From NCBI RefSeq assembly GCF_035989885.1, contig NZ_CP108518.1, forward strand, positions 2,043,501 through 2,107,500: a DNA stretch of 64,000 nucleotides, written 5' to 3'. A program made the translations under genes and the position numbers. Under the pieces are notes generated by a model, which had not been told where the DNA came from, made no database searches, and saw only the letters and a list, made by a program, of their open reading frames with translations. Positions within the stretch are counted from its first letter, which is position 1, and each line of letters begins with the position of its first letter. Source of the DNA: Streptomyces sp. NBC_01232. Lineage in GTDB: Bacteria > Actinomycetota > Actinomycetes > Streptomycetales > Streptomycetaceae. Below are positions 53,215 to 60,376 of this stretch, one piece after another.

Positions 53215-54026
53215 TGCGGCCCCTCCGCCACTGCACGGTCAACATCCGCCGGGTCGAGTGCCGGTGCCCCCGCCCGCAGCCACAGAAAGTACTCGACGTT
53301 GCCCGACGGCCCCGGCAGCGGACTCGCCGTCACACCGAGAACGCCCAGCCCCAGCTTCGCCGCCTGCGCCGCGACCTCGCGCACCGCCTCCGCACGCAGC
53401 TCCGGGCTGCGCACCACGCCGCCGCTCCCCAGCCGGTCCTTGCCGACCTCGAACTGCGGCTTGACCATCAGCACCAGGTCGGCGTCCGGCGCGCAGCAGC
53501 GCACCAGCGCCGGCAGCACCAGGCCGATGGAGATGAACGACAGGTCGCCGACGACCAGGTCGACCGGAACCCCGTCGAGCTGCTCCACCGTCAGCTCGCG
53601 GACGTTCGTACGGTCCTTGACCGTGACCCGGTCGTCGCTCTGCAGCGACCAGGCCAGCTGTCCGTAACCGACGTCCACGGCCATGACGTGGGCCACCCCC
53701 GAGCGCAGCAGCACATCGGTGAACCCGCCGGTCGAGGCGCCCGCGTCCAGCGCCCGGCGGCCCTCGACGAGCAGCCCCTGCGGCCGGAAGGCGGCGAGCG
53801 CGCCGGCCAGCTTGTGTCCGCCCCGCGACACGTAGTCCGGATCGCTGTCGTCCTTGAGGACCACGAGGGCCGCGCTGGTCTCGACCTGGGTGGCCGCCTT
53901 GGTCGCGGTGTTGCCTCCCACCGTCACCCGGCCCGCGGCGATCAGCTGTGCGGCGTGCTCTCGCGAGCGGGCCATGCTGCGGCGTACCAGTTCGGCGTCC
54001 AGGCGGCGGCGTGCCACTCCTGCCAC
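53211..54026 (-). CDS. tlyA: TlyA family rRNA 2'-O-methyltransferase
   Basis: A 271-residue protein with an S4 domain (about 6-65; RRRLDAELVRRSMARSREHA) and an FtsJ-like methyltransferase domain with SAM motif GASTGGFTD near residue 98 and LVVGDLSFISIGLVLPAL. In mycobacteria TlyA methylates 16S and 23S rRNA at sites that affect capreomycin sensitivity. The start is GTG at 54026; AGGAG lies about 13 bases upstream. It overlaps nadK by four bases and follows a small unknown gene. Confidence 0.93.
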   Translation of the reverse strand: MAGVARRRLDAELVRRSMARSREHAAQLIAAGRVTVGGNTATKAATQVETSAALVVLKDDSDPDYVSRGGHKLAGALAAFRPQGLLVEGRRALDAGASTGGFTDVLLRSGVAHVMAVDVGYGQLAWSLQSDDRVTVKDRTNVRELTVEQLDGVPVDLVVGDLSFISIGLVLPALVRCCAPDADLVLMVKPQFEVGKDRLGSGGVVRSPELRAEAVREVAAQAAKLGLGVLGVTASPLPGPSGNVEYFLWLRAGAPALDPADVDRAVAEGPQ

Positions 54027-54033
54027 GTTCGGT

Positions 54034-54321
54034 TCAGCTCCTGTTTTCGTACGGACCGGGGACGGGCGGTGCGTCCAGCGCGCTCAGCGCCTCGCGCAGC
54101 CCCCTGTGGACATCCTCGTACACCTCGACGTGCCCGTCCGCCGCGAGGTGGTCCGCGTCCGCCAGCCGTGCCAGGTGCGCGTCCACGCCGGGGTGGCCGG
54201 TGGACGTGCGTACGACGCCCAGCGGGGCGGGCCCCGCGGGCTCGGCGGGTTCTGCGGACTCGGCGGTGCCTTCGGGCCCGGCCCCGGCCCCGGCCCCGGG
54301 CTCGGCTGGTTCGTCGGTCAT
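54034..54321 (-). CDS. small hypothetical protein upstream of tlyA
   Basis: A 95-residue protein with an Ala/Glu/Pro/Gly-rich first third and an ordered second half: HPGVDAHLARLADADHLAAD, then EVYEDVHRGLREALSALDA. I do not recognise a domain. It ends seven bases before tlyA on the same strand, so it is probably the first gene of the tlyA-nadK-recN transcript. The ATG at 54321 has GGGG nearby but no clear ribosome binding site. Confidence 0.65.
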   Translation of the reverse strand: MTDEPAEPGAGAGAGPEGTAESAEPAEPAGPAPLGVVRTSTGHPGVDAHLARLADADHLAADGHVEVYEDVHRGLREALSALDAPPVPGPYENRS

Positions 54322-54385
54322 GCCCCGACGCTACCTCGAAGCGCCCGGCGACCACGTATGGCTCTGCGGTACGGTCGTGATCACG

Positions 54386-54733
54386 ATGGCTACGATCCAG
54401 GAGTGCCGCGCAGCACTCGACAAACTCTCCGACAACCTCGCTCGGGCCGACGAAGGCGTACGCGGCGCGGCCGCCTTCGACCGCTCCCTGAGCTGCCACA
54501 TCACGGACCTGGACCAGACGTTCACGGGCCGCCTGGAAACGGGCCGGATCCAGGTGGACGCGGTCGCCCCGGGGCCGCCGGCCGCGAAGGCGGAGATCCG
54601 CCTCGCGATGACCGGCGACGACCTCGTGGCGCTCGTCGCGGGCGAGCTGAAGTTCGCGAAGGCCTGGGCCTCCGGCCGGGTCCGCCTGGAAGCCGGCTTC
54701 CGCGACCTCCTCCGCCTCAAGAGCATGCTCTAA
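54386..54733 (+). CDS. SCP2 sterol-binding-like protein
   Basis: A 115-residue protein that is one SCP2 domain: RSLSCHITDLDQTFTGRLE, AEIRLAMTGDDLVALVAGEL, and KFAKAWASGRVRLEAGFRDL near the end. The fold binds lipid-like ligands; the ligand here is unknown. The ATG at 54386 has no Shine-Dalgarno; TACGGT (54370-54375) lies ten bases upstream. It is divergent from the small gene upstream of tlyA. Confidence 0.8.
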   Translation: MATIQECRAALDKLSDNLARADEGVRGAAAFDRSLSCHITDLDQTFTGRLETGRIQVDAVAPGPPAAKAEIRLAMTGDDLVALVAGELKFAKAWASGRVRLEAGFRDLLRLKSML

Positions 54734-54784
54734 GCCGGGCGCCGGCCTCCAAGGGCCTCTCTCCCCCGGCCGGCACCCTCCCGG

Positions 54785-54809
54785 CCCGCACCGGCAACCC
54801 CGGTGCGGG
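54785..54809. terminator. 10-bp hairpin between convergent SCP2 and ABC genes
   Basis: CCCGCACCGG / CCGGTGCGGG with a 5-base loop, midway between the SCP2 stop (54733) and the ATPase stop (54830). Confidence 0.6.
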
Positions 54810-54829
54810 AGCCGGACGGCCCGCAGGGT

Positions 54830-55681
54830 CTACTCGGCCCGGGCCACCACGCGGGCCTTGCGTGCCGCCGGAATCACCAGCGGCGTCCCCGTCTCCGGGT
54901 CGTCGATGATCTGGCAGCGCAGCCCGAACACCTCCTCCACGAGCTCCGCGGTGACCACCTCCTGGGGCGCCCCCTGTGCGACGACCTTCCCGCCCCGCAT
55001 CGCGATCAGGTGCGTGGCGTACCGGGCCGCGTGGTTGAGGTCGTGCAGCACCGCGACGAGCGTGCGTCCCTGGTTCTCGTGCAGCTCCGCGCACAGGTCC
55101 AGCACGTCGATCTGGTGCTGGATGTCCAGGTACGTCGTCGGCTCGTCGAGCAGCAGCAGCGGGGTCTGCTGCGCCAGCGCCATCGCGATCCACACGCGCT
55201 GCCGCTGCCCGCCCGACAGTTCGTCCACGGCCCGGTCGGCGAGCTCGGCGACCCCGGTCGAGACCATCGACTCGTTCACGACCCGCTCGTCCTGCGCCGA
55301 CCACTGCCGCAGCAGTCCCTGGTGCGGGTAGCGGCCGCGCGAGACCAGGTCGGCCACCGTGATGCCGTCCGGCGCGATCGAGGACTGCGGGAGCAGGCCC
55401 AGCGTCTTGGCGACCTTCTTCGCGGGCATCGAGCCGATGGCCTGCCCGTCCAGCAGCACCCGCCCGGCGGACGGCTTCAGCATCCGCGACAGGGCCCGCA
55501 ACAGCGTGGACTTGCCGCAGGCGTTGGGGCCGACGATCACCGTGAAGGAGTTGTCCGGGATCTCCACCGACAGGTTCTCGGCGATGACCCGCTGGTCGTA
55601 GCCGAGGGTCACGTTCTCCGCGGTCAGCCGCTGCACTTGCGTACTCCTCATGTCGCGATACGTCGCAGTCGTCGCACTCAT
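54830..55681 (-). CDS. iron-siderophore ABC transporter ATPase
   Basis: A 283-residue FecE/FepC-type ATPase. Walker A is GPNACGKS (51-58), the Q-loop region LGLLPQSSIAPDGITV, signature LSGGQRQRVWIAMALAQ, Walker B LLLLDEPTTYLD and a His switch in VLHDLNHAARY are all present. It powers import of a ferric siderophore through the two permeases upstream. The ATG at 55681 overlaps the permease stop as ATGA; a GTG at 55636 with GAGGAG eight bases upstream is a credible internal start. Confidence 0.93.
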   Translation of the reverse strand: MSATTATYRDMRSTQVQRLTAENVTLGYDQRVIAENLSVEIPDNSFTVIVGPNACGKSTLLRALSRMLKPSAGRVLLDGQAIGSMPAKKVAKTLGLLPQSSIAPDGITVADLVSRGRYPHQGLLRQWSAQDERVVNESMVSTGVAELADRAVDELSGGQRQRVWIAMALAQQTPLLLLDEPTTYLDIQHQIDVLDLCAELHENQGRTLVAVLHDLNHAARYATHLIAMRGGKVVAQGAPQEVVTAELVEEVFGLRCQIIDDPETGTPLVIPAARKARVVARAE

Positions 55682-56781
55682 ATACGTCCGGCCTTGCGCT
55701 CGGTGACGAGCAGCCAGAGCAGGTAGACGCCGCCGACGAGGCCGGTCACCACGCCCACCGGCAGTTGGTCGGCGCCGAAGGCCTGCTGCGAGGCCCAGTC
55801 GGACACCATCAGCAGGACCGAGCCCATCAGGGCGGCGTTCAGCAGGTTCCCGCCGGGCGACCGGGTCAGCCGCCGGGCCAGCTGCGGCGCGGCCAGCGCG
55901 ACGAAGCTGATGGGCCCGGCCGCGGCGCTCGACGCGGTGGTGAGCAGGATCGCCGCGAGCATCAGCAGCAGACGCGTCCGCTCCACCCGCACCCCGAGGG
56001 CGTACGCGGCGTCGTCGCCCATCTCCATCATCCGCAGGGCCCGGCCCTGTCCCAGGACCAGCGGGAAGAGCACCGCGCACACCGCGAGCAGCGGCCACAC
56101 CTGCGCCCAGTCCCGGCCGGCCAGCGAACCGGTCAGCCAGACCATGGCACGGGTGGCCTCGATCATCTGGGCCTTCGTGATCAGGTACTGGATCACGGCG
56201 ACGAGGATCGCGGAGACGCCGATGCCGACCAGCACCAGCCGGTAGCCCTGGATGCCCTGCTTGTACGCCAGCAGGTAGACGACGGCTCCGGCCAGCAGGC
56301 CGCCGACCAGCGCGCCGACGGCCACCTCGGTGGCGCCGCCCTTGAACAGGATGATGACGACGAGCGCGCCGACCGCCGAGCCGTAGCCGAAGCCGAGCAG
56401 GTCCGGGGAGCCCAGCGGGTTGCGGGAGACCGACTGGAAGACGGCTCCGGAGATCCCGAGGGCCGCGCCGACGAGCAGCGCGACCAGGACCCGCGGCAGG
56501 CGCAGGTCGTTGACGATGAAGTCGGTGGCGGGGGTGCCGTTGCCCAGCAGGGTCTGCACGACGTCCCACGGCGCGATCCGGAAGTCGCCGGTGCCGATGA
56601 GTACGACGGTCATCGCGAAGGCCGCGACGGTCAGCAGGACCCCGACGGCCGCTGCGCGCCGCTCGACGCGCAGCGAGATCCCGCCGGGCAGGCGCAGCGG
56701 ACGGGATCCGGAGCGGCCCTTGCGGGCGGTGCCGGCAGCCGTCACGTTCTCGGGAGAGGTCGACGTCGAGGTCGCGGTCAC
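55678..56781 (-). CDS. FecCD-type siderophore ABC permease (second)
   Basis: A 367-residue polytopic permease with about nine or ten helices after a 40-residue basic N-terminus. Family features are LRLPRVLVALLVGAALGISG, AVFQSVSRNPLGSPDLLGF and the coupling-helix region AAGPISFVALAAPQLARRL. It forms the translocation path together with the other permease. The GTG at 56781 overlaps the upstream permease stop as GTGA. Confidence 0.93.
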   Translation of the reverse strand: MTATSTSTSPENVTAAGTARKGRSGSRPLRLPGGISLRVERRAAAVGVLLTVAAFAMTVVLIGTGDFRIAPWDVVQTLLGNGTPATDFIVNDLRLPRVLVALLVGAALGISGAVFQSVSRNPLGSPDLLGFGYGSAVGALVVIILFKGGATEVAVGALVGGLLAGAVVYLLAYKQGIQGYRLVLVGIGVSAILVAVIQYLITKAQMIEATRAMVWLTGSLAGRDWAQVWPLLAVCAVLFPLVLGQGRALRMMEMGDDAAYALGVRVERTRLLLMLAAILLTTASSAAAGPISFVALAAPQLARRLTRSPGGNLLNAALMGSVLLMVSDWASQQAFGADQLPVGVVTGLVGGVYLLWLLVTERKAGRI

Positions 56782-57845
56782 AGCTGGGCCATCCTCTTGC
56801 GCCGAACCAGGTAGATGAAGACCGGGCCGCCGATGAGCGCGGTCACGACGCCGACCTGCAGTTCGGCGGGCCGGGTGACGACCCGGCCGACGATGTCGGC
56901 GCCGAGCAGCAGGACCGGCGACAGGACGGCCGAGTACGCGAGCACCCAGCGCATGTCCGGACCGGTGAACGCCCGGACCAGGTGCGGGACCATCAGCCCG
57001 ATGAACACGATCGGCCCGCACGCGGCGGTCGCCGCCCCGCACAGCAGGGTGATGGCGATCATGGCGCCGATACGGGTCCGCGTCAGGTGCGCGCCGAGCG
57101 CCCGTGCCGTGTCGTCGCCCATGGCCATCGCGTTGAGCGGCCGGCCCAGCGACAGCGCGAGCACCGCGCCGAGCAGCAGGAAGGGGGCCACCTGCCGGAC
57201 GGTGTCCATGTTGGCCGAGGCCAGCGAACCCACCGTCCAGAAGCGCAGCTTGTCCAGCGCCTTGCTGTCCATCAGCTGCACGGCGTTGATGTAGCCGACC
57301 AGGGCGGCGCTGGCCGCCGTACCGGCGAGCGCGAGGCGCACCGGCGTCGCGCTGCGGCTGCCGCCGAGCACGTACACGACGACCGAGACCACGGCGGCGC
57401 CGAGGAAGGCCCACCACACGAACTCGCTCAGCGAGCTCGCTCCGAAGAAGCTGATCGCGGAGACCACGGCGGCCGCGGCACCCGCGTTGACCCCGAGGAT
57501 GCCGGGCTCGGCCAGCGGGTTGCGGGCCAGCGCCTGCATCACCGCACCCGACAGGCCGAGTCCGAGTCCGACCATCAGCCCGAGCAGGGTGCGCGGGATC
57601 CGCAGGTCCCGCACCACCACGTCGGCGGGCGTTCCCGCGTAGGCGAACAGGCCGTGCCAGACCTCGTCCAGGGACATCGGCTTGGCGCCCACGGCGATGC
57701 TCACGACGGCGATCATGGCCAGCACCACGAGGCCGGCGAGCAGACCGGCGGCGCGCACGGCATGGCGCTTGCGGGTTACGGAGGCTGCGGCGCCCTGTTC
57801 GAGCTCCGCGCTCCGTTCGGGTTCAGGGGGACTCTCGACCAACAC
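56778..57845 (-). CDS. FecCD-type siderophore ABC permease (first)
   Basis: A 355-residue permease: DLRIPRTLLGLMVGLGLGLS, AVMQALARNPLAEPGILGVN and CGPIVFIGLMVPHLVRAF are the FecCD landmarks. It is the first gene of the iron-uptake operon, which has no substrate-binding protein gene within the window. The GTG start at 57845 touches the iron box; the nearest GGAGGG is 20 bases upstream, too far for a ribosome binding site, so the mRNA may be leaderless, with TAGCCT seven bases before the start. Confidence 0.92.
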   Translation of the reverse strand: MLVESPPEPERSAELEQGAAASVTRKRHAVRAAGLLAGLVVLAMIAVVSIAVGAKPMSLDEVWHGLFAYAGTPADVVVRDLRIPRTLLGLMVGLGLGLSGAVMQALARNPLAEPGILGVNAGAAAAVVSAISFFGASSLSEFVWWAFLGAAVVSVVVYVLGGSRSATPVRLALAGTAASAALVGYINAVQLMDSKALDKLRFWTVGSLASANMDTVRQVAPFLLLGAVLALSLGRPLNAMAMGDDTARALGAHLTRTRIGAMIAITLLCGAATAACGPIVFIGLMVPHLVRAFTGPDMRWVLAYSAVLSPVLLLGADIVGRVVTRPAELQVGVVTALIGGPVFIYLVRRKRMAQL

Positions 57846-57864
57846 GCAGGTTAGGCTAACCTAC
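57846..57864 (-). promoter_or_regulatory. DmdR/IdeR-type iron box
   Basis: A 19-bp site matching the actinobacterial iron-box consensus (TTAGGTTAGGCTAACCTAA) at 16 of 19 positions, with a perfect inner block AGGTTAGGCTAACCTA (57848-57863). It begins one base before the start codon of the first permease and covers the presumed -10 element, so iron-loaded DmdR would block the promoter. Confidence 0.85.
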
Positions 57865-57894
57865 CCTCCGCACGGGCGGATCCCCCGGATGCCC

Positions 57895-58950
57895 CTAAAG
57901 ACCCAGCCTGGCCAGCGCCTTCGCCGCGTCCAGCGTGCAGACCCCGTCCCCGGCCACGGTCCAGGCCGCCGCACACAGCGCCCGCAGACCGTCGAGCGGA
58001 TCCCCGGCCGAGCCCTCGTTCCCCTCCTCCGCGCGCAGTTCCAGCACGCCGCCGTTCGTCGCGACCGCCGTCCAGCCGCCGCAGCGGAACCCCTCCGCGC
58101 AGGGCTCCACCTCCGGCTGACCGGTCAACAGCCCCCGCAGGTCGCGGTCCACGTAGGTCGGCCGGTGCCTGGGCTCCGCCCGCAGCAGCTGCTCCGCGTC
58201 CGTCACCCCGGTCAGCACCAGCAGCGAGTCCACCTCCCCGTTGAAGGCGCCCTCGATGTCGGTGTCCAGCCGGTCCCCGACCACCAGCGGCCGCTCCGCC
58301 CCGGTCCGCAGCACCGTCTCCCGGTGCATCGGGGGCAGCGGCTTGCCCGCCACCTGCGGCTCCGCGCCCGTGGCGATCCGTACGACCTCCACCGCGGCCC
58401 CGTTGCCCGGCGCGATCCCCCGCGCCCCCGGAATCGTCAGGTCGGTGTTCGACGCGAACCACGGCACCCCGCGGTTGATGGCGTACGAGGCCTCCGCGAA
58501 CCGCCCCCACGGCAGGTCGGGCCCCCCGTACCCCTGGACGACCGCCGCGAGGCCCTCCTCCTCGGCCGAGTCCACCGGCACCAGACCCCGCTCGCGCAGC
58601 GCGACCCGCAGCCCTTCCCCGCCGATCACCAGCACCTTGGACCCCGGCTCCACCTGCTCCGCGATCAGCCGGGCCACCGCCTGCGCCGAGGTGATCACCT
58701 CGCCCGCCTCCGTCGGGATGCCCAGCTCGCCCAAGTGCTCCGCGACCGCGTCCGGCGTCCGCAGCGCGTTGTTCGTGACGTACGCGAGGTGCATCCCGTC
58801 GGCCCGGGCCGCCGCCAGGGACTCCACGGCGTGGGCGATGGCCTCGCCGCCCGCGTACACCACCCCGTCCAGGTCCAGCAGAGCGGTGTCGTACGCCTGG
58901 TGCAGACTCTGCTCACTCGCCGCGGGACTGGTCCTGCTCTGCCGGGTCAT
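57895..58950 (-). CDS. HAD-IIA family phosphatase
   Basis: A 351-residue HAD-superfamily hydrolase of the NagD/p-nitrophenyl phosphatase type. Motif I is DLDGVVY (26-32), with YVTNNALRTPDAVAEHLGEL as motif II and the capped domain, and PLVVGDRLDTDIEGAFNGEV as motif IV. Substrates of the group are small phosphate esters; the one here is unknown. The last 60 residues extend beyond the family core. The start is ATG at 58950 with GGAG ten bases upstream. Confidence 0.88.
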   Translation of the reverse strand: MTRQSRTSPAASEQSLHQAYDTALLDLDGVVYAGGEAIAHAVESLAAARADGMHLAYVTNNALRTPDAVAEHLGELGIPTEAGEVITSAQAVARLIAEQVEPGSKVLVIGGEGLRVALRERGLVPVDSAEEEGLAAVVQGYGGPDLPWGRFAEASYAINRGVPWFASNTDLTIPGARGIAPGNGAAVEVVRIATGAEPQVAGKPLPPMHRETVLRTGAERPLVVGDRLDTDIEGAFNGEVDSLLVLTGVTDAEQLLRAEPRHRPTYVDRDLRGLLTGQPEVEPCAEGFRCGGWTAVATNGGVLELRAEEGNEGSAGDPLDGLRALCAAAWTVAGDGVCTLDAAKALARLGL

Positions 58951-59037
58951 CCTGTCCGCTCCTCATGAGATCGATCTTGTCCGATTCCGTACTGCCCCGA
59001 TCATCCCGCATGGCGAGACGCGTCTTACCATGCACCA

Positions 59038-60309
59038 ATGACCACATCTGGCACCGCGGACCATGGGCTGCGCCTGATCCCGTTCCATGGCCTGCGCTAC
59101 GTCCCCGAGCGTGTCGGCAGCCTCGCCGCCGTCACCTCGCCGCCGTACGACGTGGTCGTGCGCCCCGACGGAGTCGACCACCTCGAATCCGCCGACCCGC
59201 ACAACATCGTCCGCCTGATCCTCCCGCAGGCCGGCACCCCGGCCGCCCGCAACGAACAGGCCGCGCGCACCCTGCACCACTGGCTCGCCGAGGGCATCCT
59301 CTCCGCCGACCCCGAGCCCGCGCTCTACGTGTACGAGCAGCGCCGGGCCGGCGTGCTGCAGCGCGGCGTCATCGGCGCCCTCGCGCTGTCCACCGCCGAC
59401 GCCGGCATCGTCCTCCCCCACGAGGACGTCATGCCCGACGTCGTCACCGACCGGGCCGGCCTGATGCGGGCCACCTCCGCCAACCTGGAACCCCTGCTCC
59501 TCACCTACCGGGGCGACGACCCCGCCACGGGAGCGGCCGCGGTCGTCGAGCGGACCGCCCAGCGCGCACCCCTCCTGTCGACCACCACCGAGGACGGCTT
59601 CCAGCACCGCCTCTGGGCCATCACGGACCCGGTGGAACTCGCCGCCGTCACGGCGGACCTCAGCCACCGCCAGGCCCTCATCGCCGACGGACACCACCGC
59701 TGGGCGACCTATCTGCGCCTGCAGGAGGAGCACGGCTCCCCCACCCCGTGGGACTTCGGCCTGGTCCTCCTCGTGGACACCGCCCGCTACCCGCTCCAGG
59801 TCCGCGCCATCCACCGCATGCTGCGCCGCCTGCCGGTCGCGGACGCCCTCGCCGCCCTCGACGGCCGCTTCCGGGTCCGGCCGGTCGACGGGCCGCTCCC
59901 CCTGGCCCTGGACACCCTCGCGGACGCCGCCGAACGCGGCAACGCCTTCCTCCTCGCCGGCGACGGCGCCTTCCACCTGGTCACCGACCCCGACCTGGCG
60001 CTCCTCGACAGCACGGTCCGCCACGACCGGCCCGAGGCCTGGCGCCGGCTGGACGCCACCGTCCTGCACTCGACGCTGCTCGACGCCCTCTGGCACGTCC
60101 CGGACGCCCCCGACCAGATCACGTACATCCACGACGCGGAGTCCACCGTCGCCATGGCCGAGCGGCACGGCGGCACGGCGGTCCTGCTGCATCCGGTACG
60201 CGAGGAGGTCGTACGGGACCTGGCCCGCCAGGGCGTCACCATGCCCCGCAAGTCCACGTCCTTCGGACCGAAACCGGCCACCGGCCTGGTCCTGCGCGGC
60301 CTGGGCTGA
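59038..60309 (+). CDS. DUF1015 family protein
   Basis: A 423-residue protein of the DUF1015 family: RYVPERVGSLAAVTSPPYDV at the N-terminus, LPHEDVMPDVVTDR, IADGHHRWATYLRL and a C-terminal GVTMPRKSTSFGPKPATGLV. The family is widespread in bacteria and archaea; members sit near serine and methyl-glycine metabolism genes, but no activity is settled. The ATG at 59038 has no ribosome binding site; TACCAT (59026-59031) ends six bases upstream, so it is probably leaderless. It is divergent from the HAD gene. Confidence 0.88.
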   Translation: MTTSGTADHGLRLIPFHGLRYVPERVGSLAAVTSPPYDVVVRPDGVDHLESADPHNIVRLILPQAGTPAARNEQAARTLHHWLAEGILSADPEPALYVYEQRRAGVLQRGVIGALALSTADAGIVLPHEDVMPDVVTDRAGLMRATSANLEPLLLTYRGDDPATGAAAVVERTAQRAPLLSTTTEDGFQHRLWAITDPVELAAVTADLSHRQALIADGHHRWATYLRLQEEHGSPTPWDFGLVLLVDTARYPLQVRAIHRMLRRLPVADALAALDGRFRVRPVDGPLPLALDTLADAAERGNAFLLAGDGAFHLVTDPDLALLDSTVRHDRPEAWRRLDATVLHSTLLDALWHVPDAPDQITYIHDAESTVAMAERHGGTAVLLHPVREEVVRDLARQGVTMPRKSTSFGPKPATGLVLRGLG

Positions 60310-60318
60310 CCTCCTCCG

Positions 60319-60368
60319 GACATGAAGAAGGGCGGTACCCCGACCGGGGTACCGCCCTTCTTCATGTC
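60319..60368. terminator. perfect 23-bp bidirectional hairpin
   Basis: Arms 60319-60341 and 60346-60368 pair perfectly around a 4-base loop. It fills the gap between the convergent DUF1015 and TPR genes, whose stops lie within about 10 bases of it on either side. Confidence 0.85.
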
Positions 60369-60376
60369 ACCGTGCC

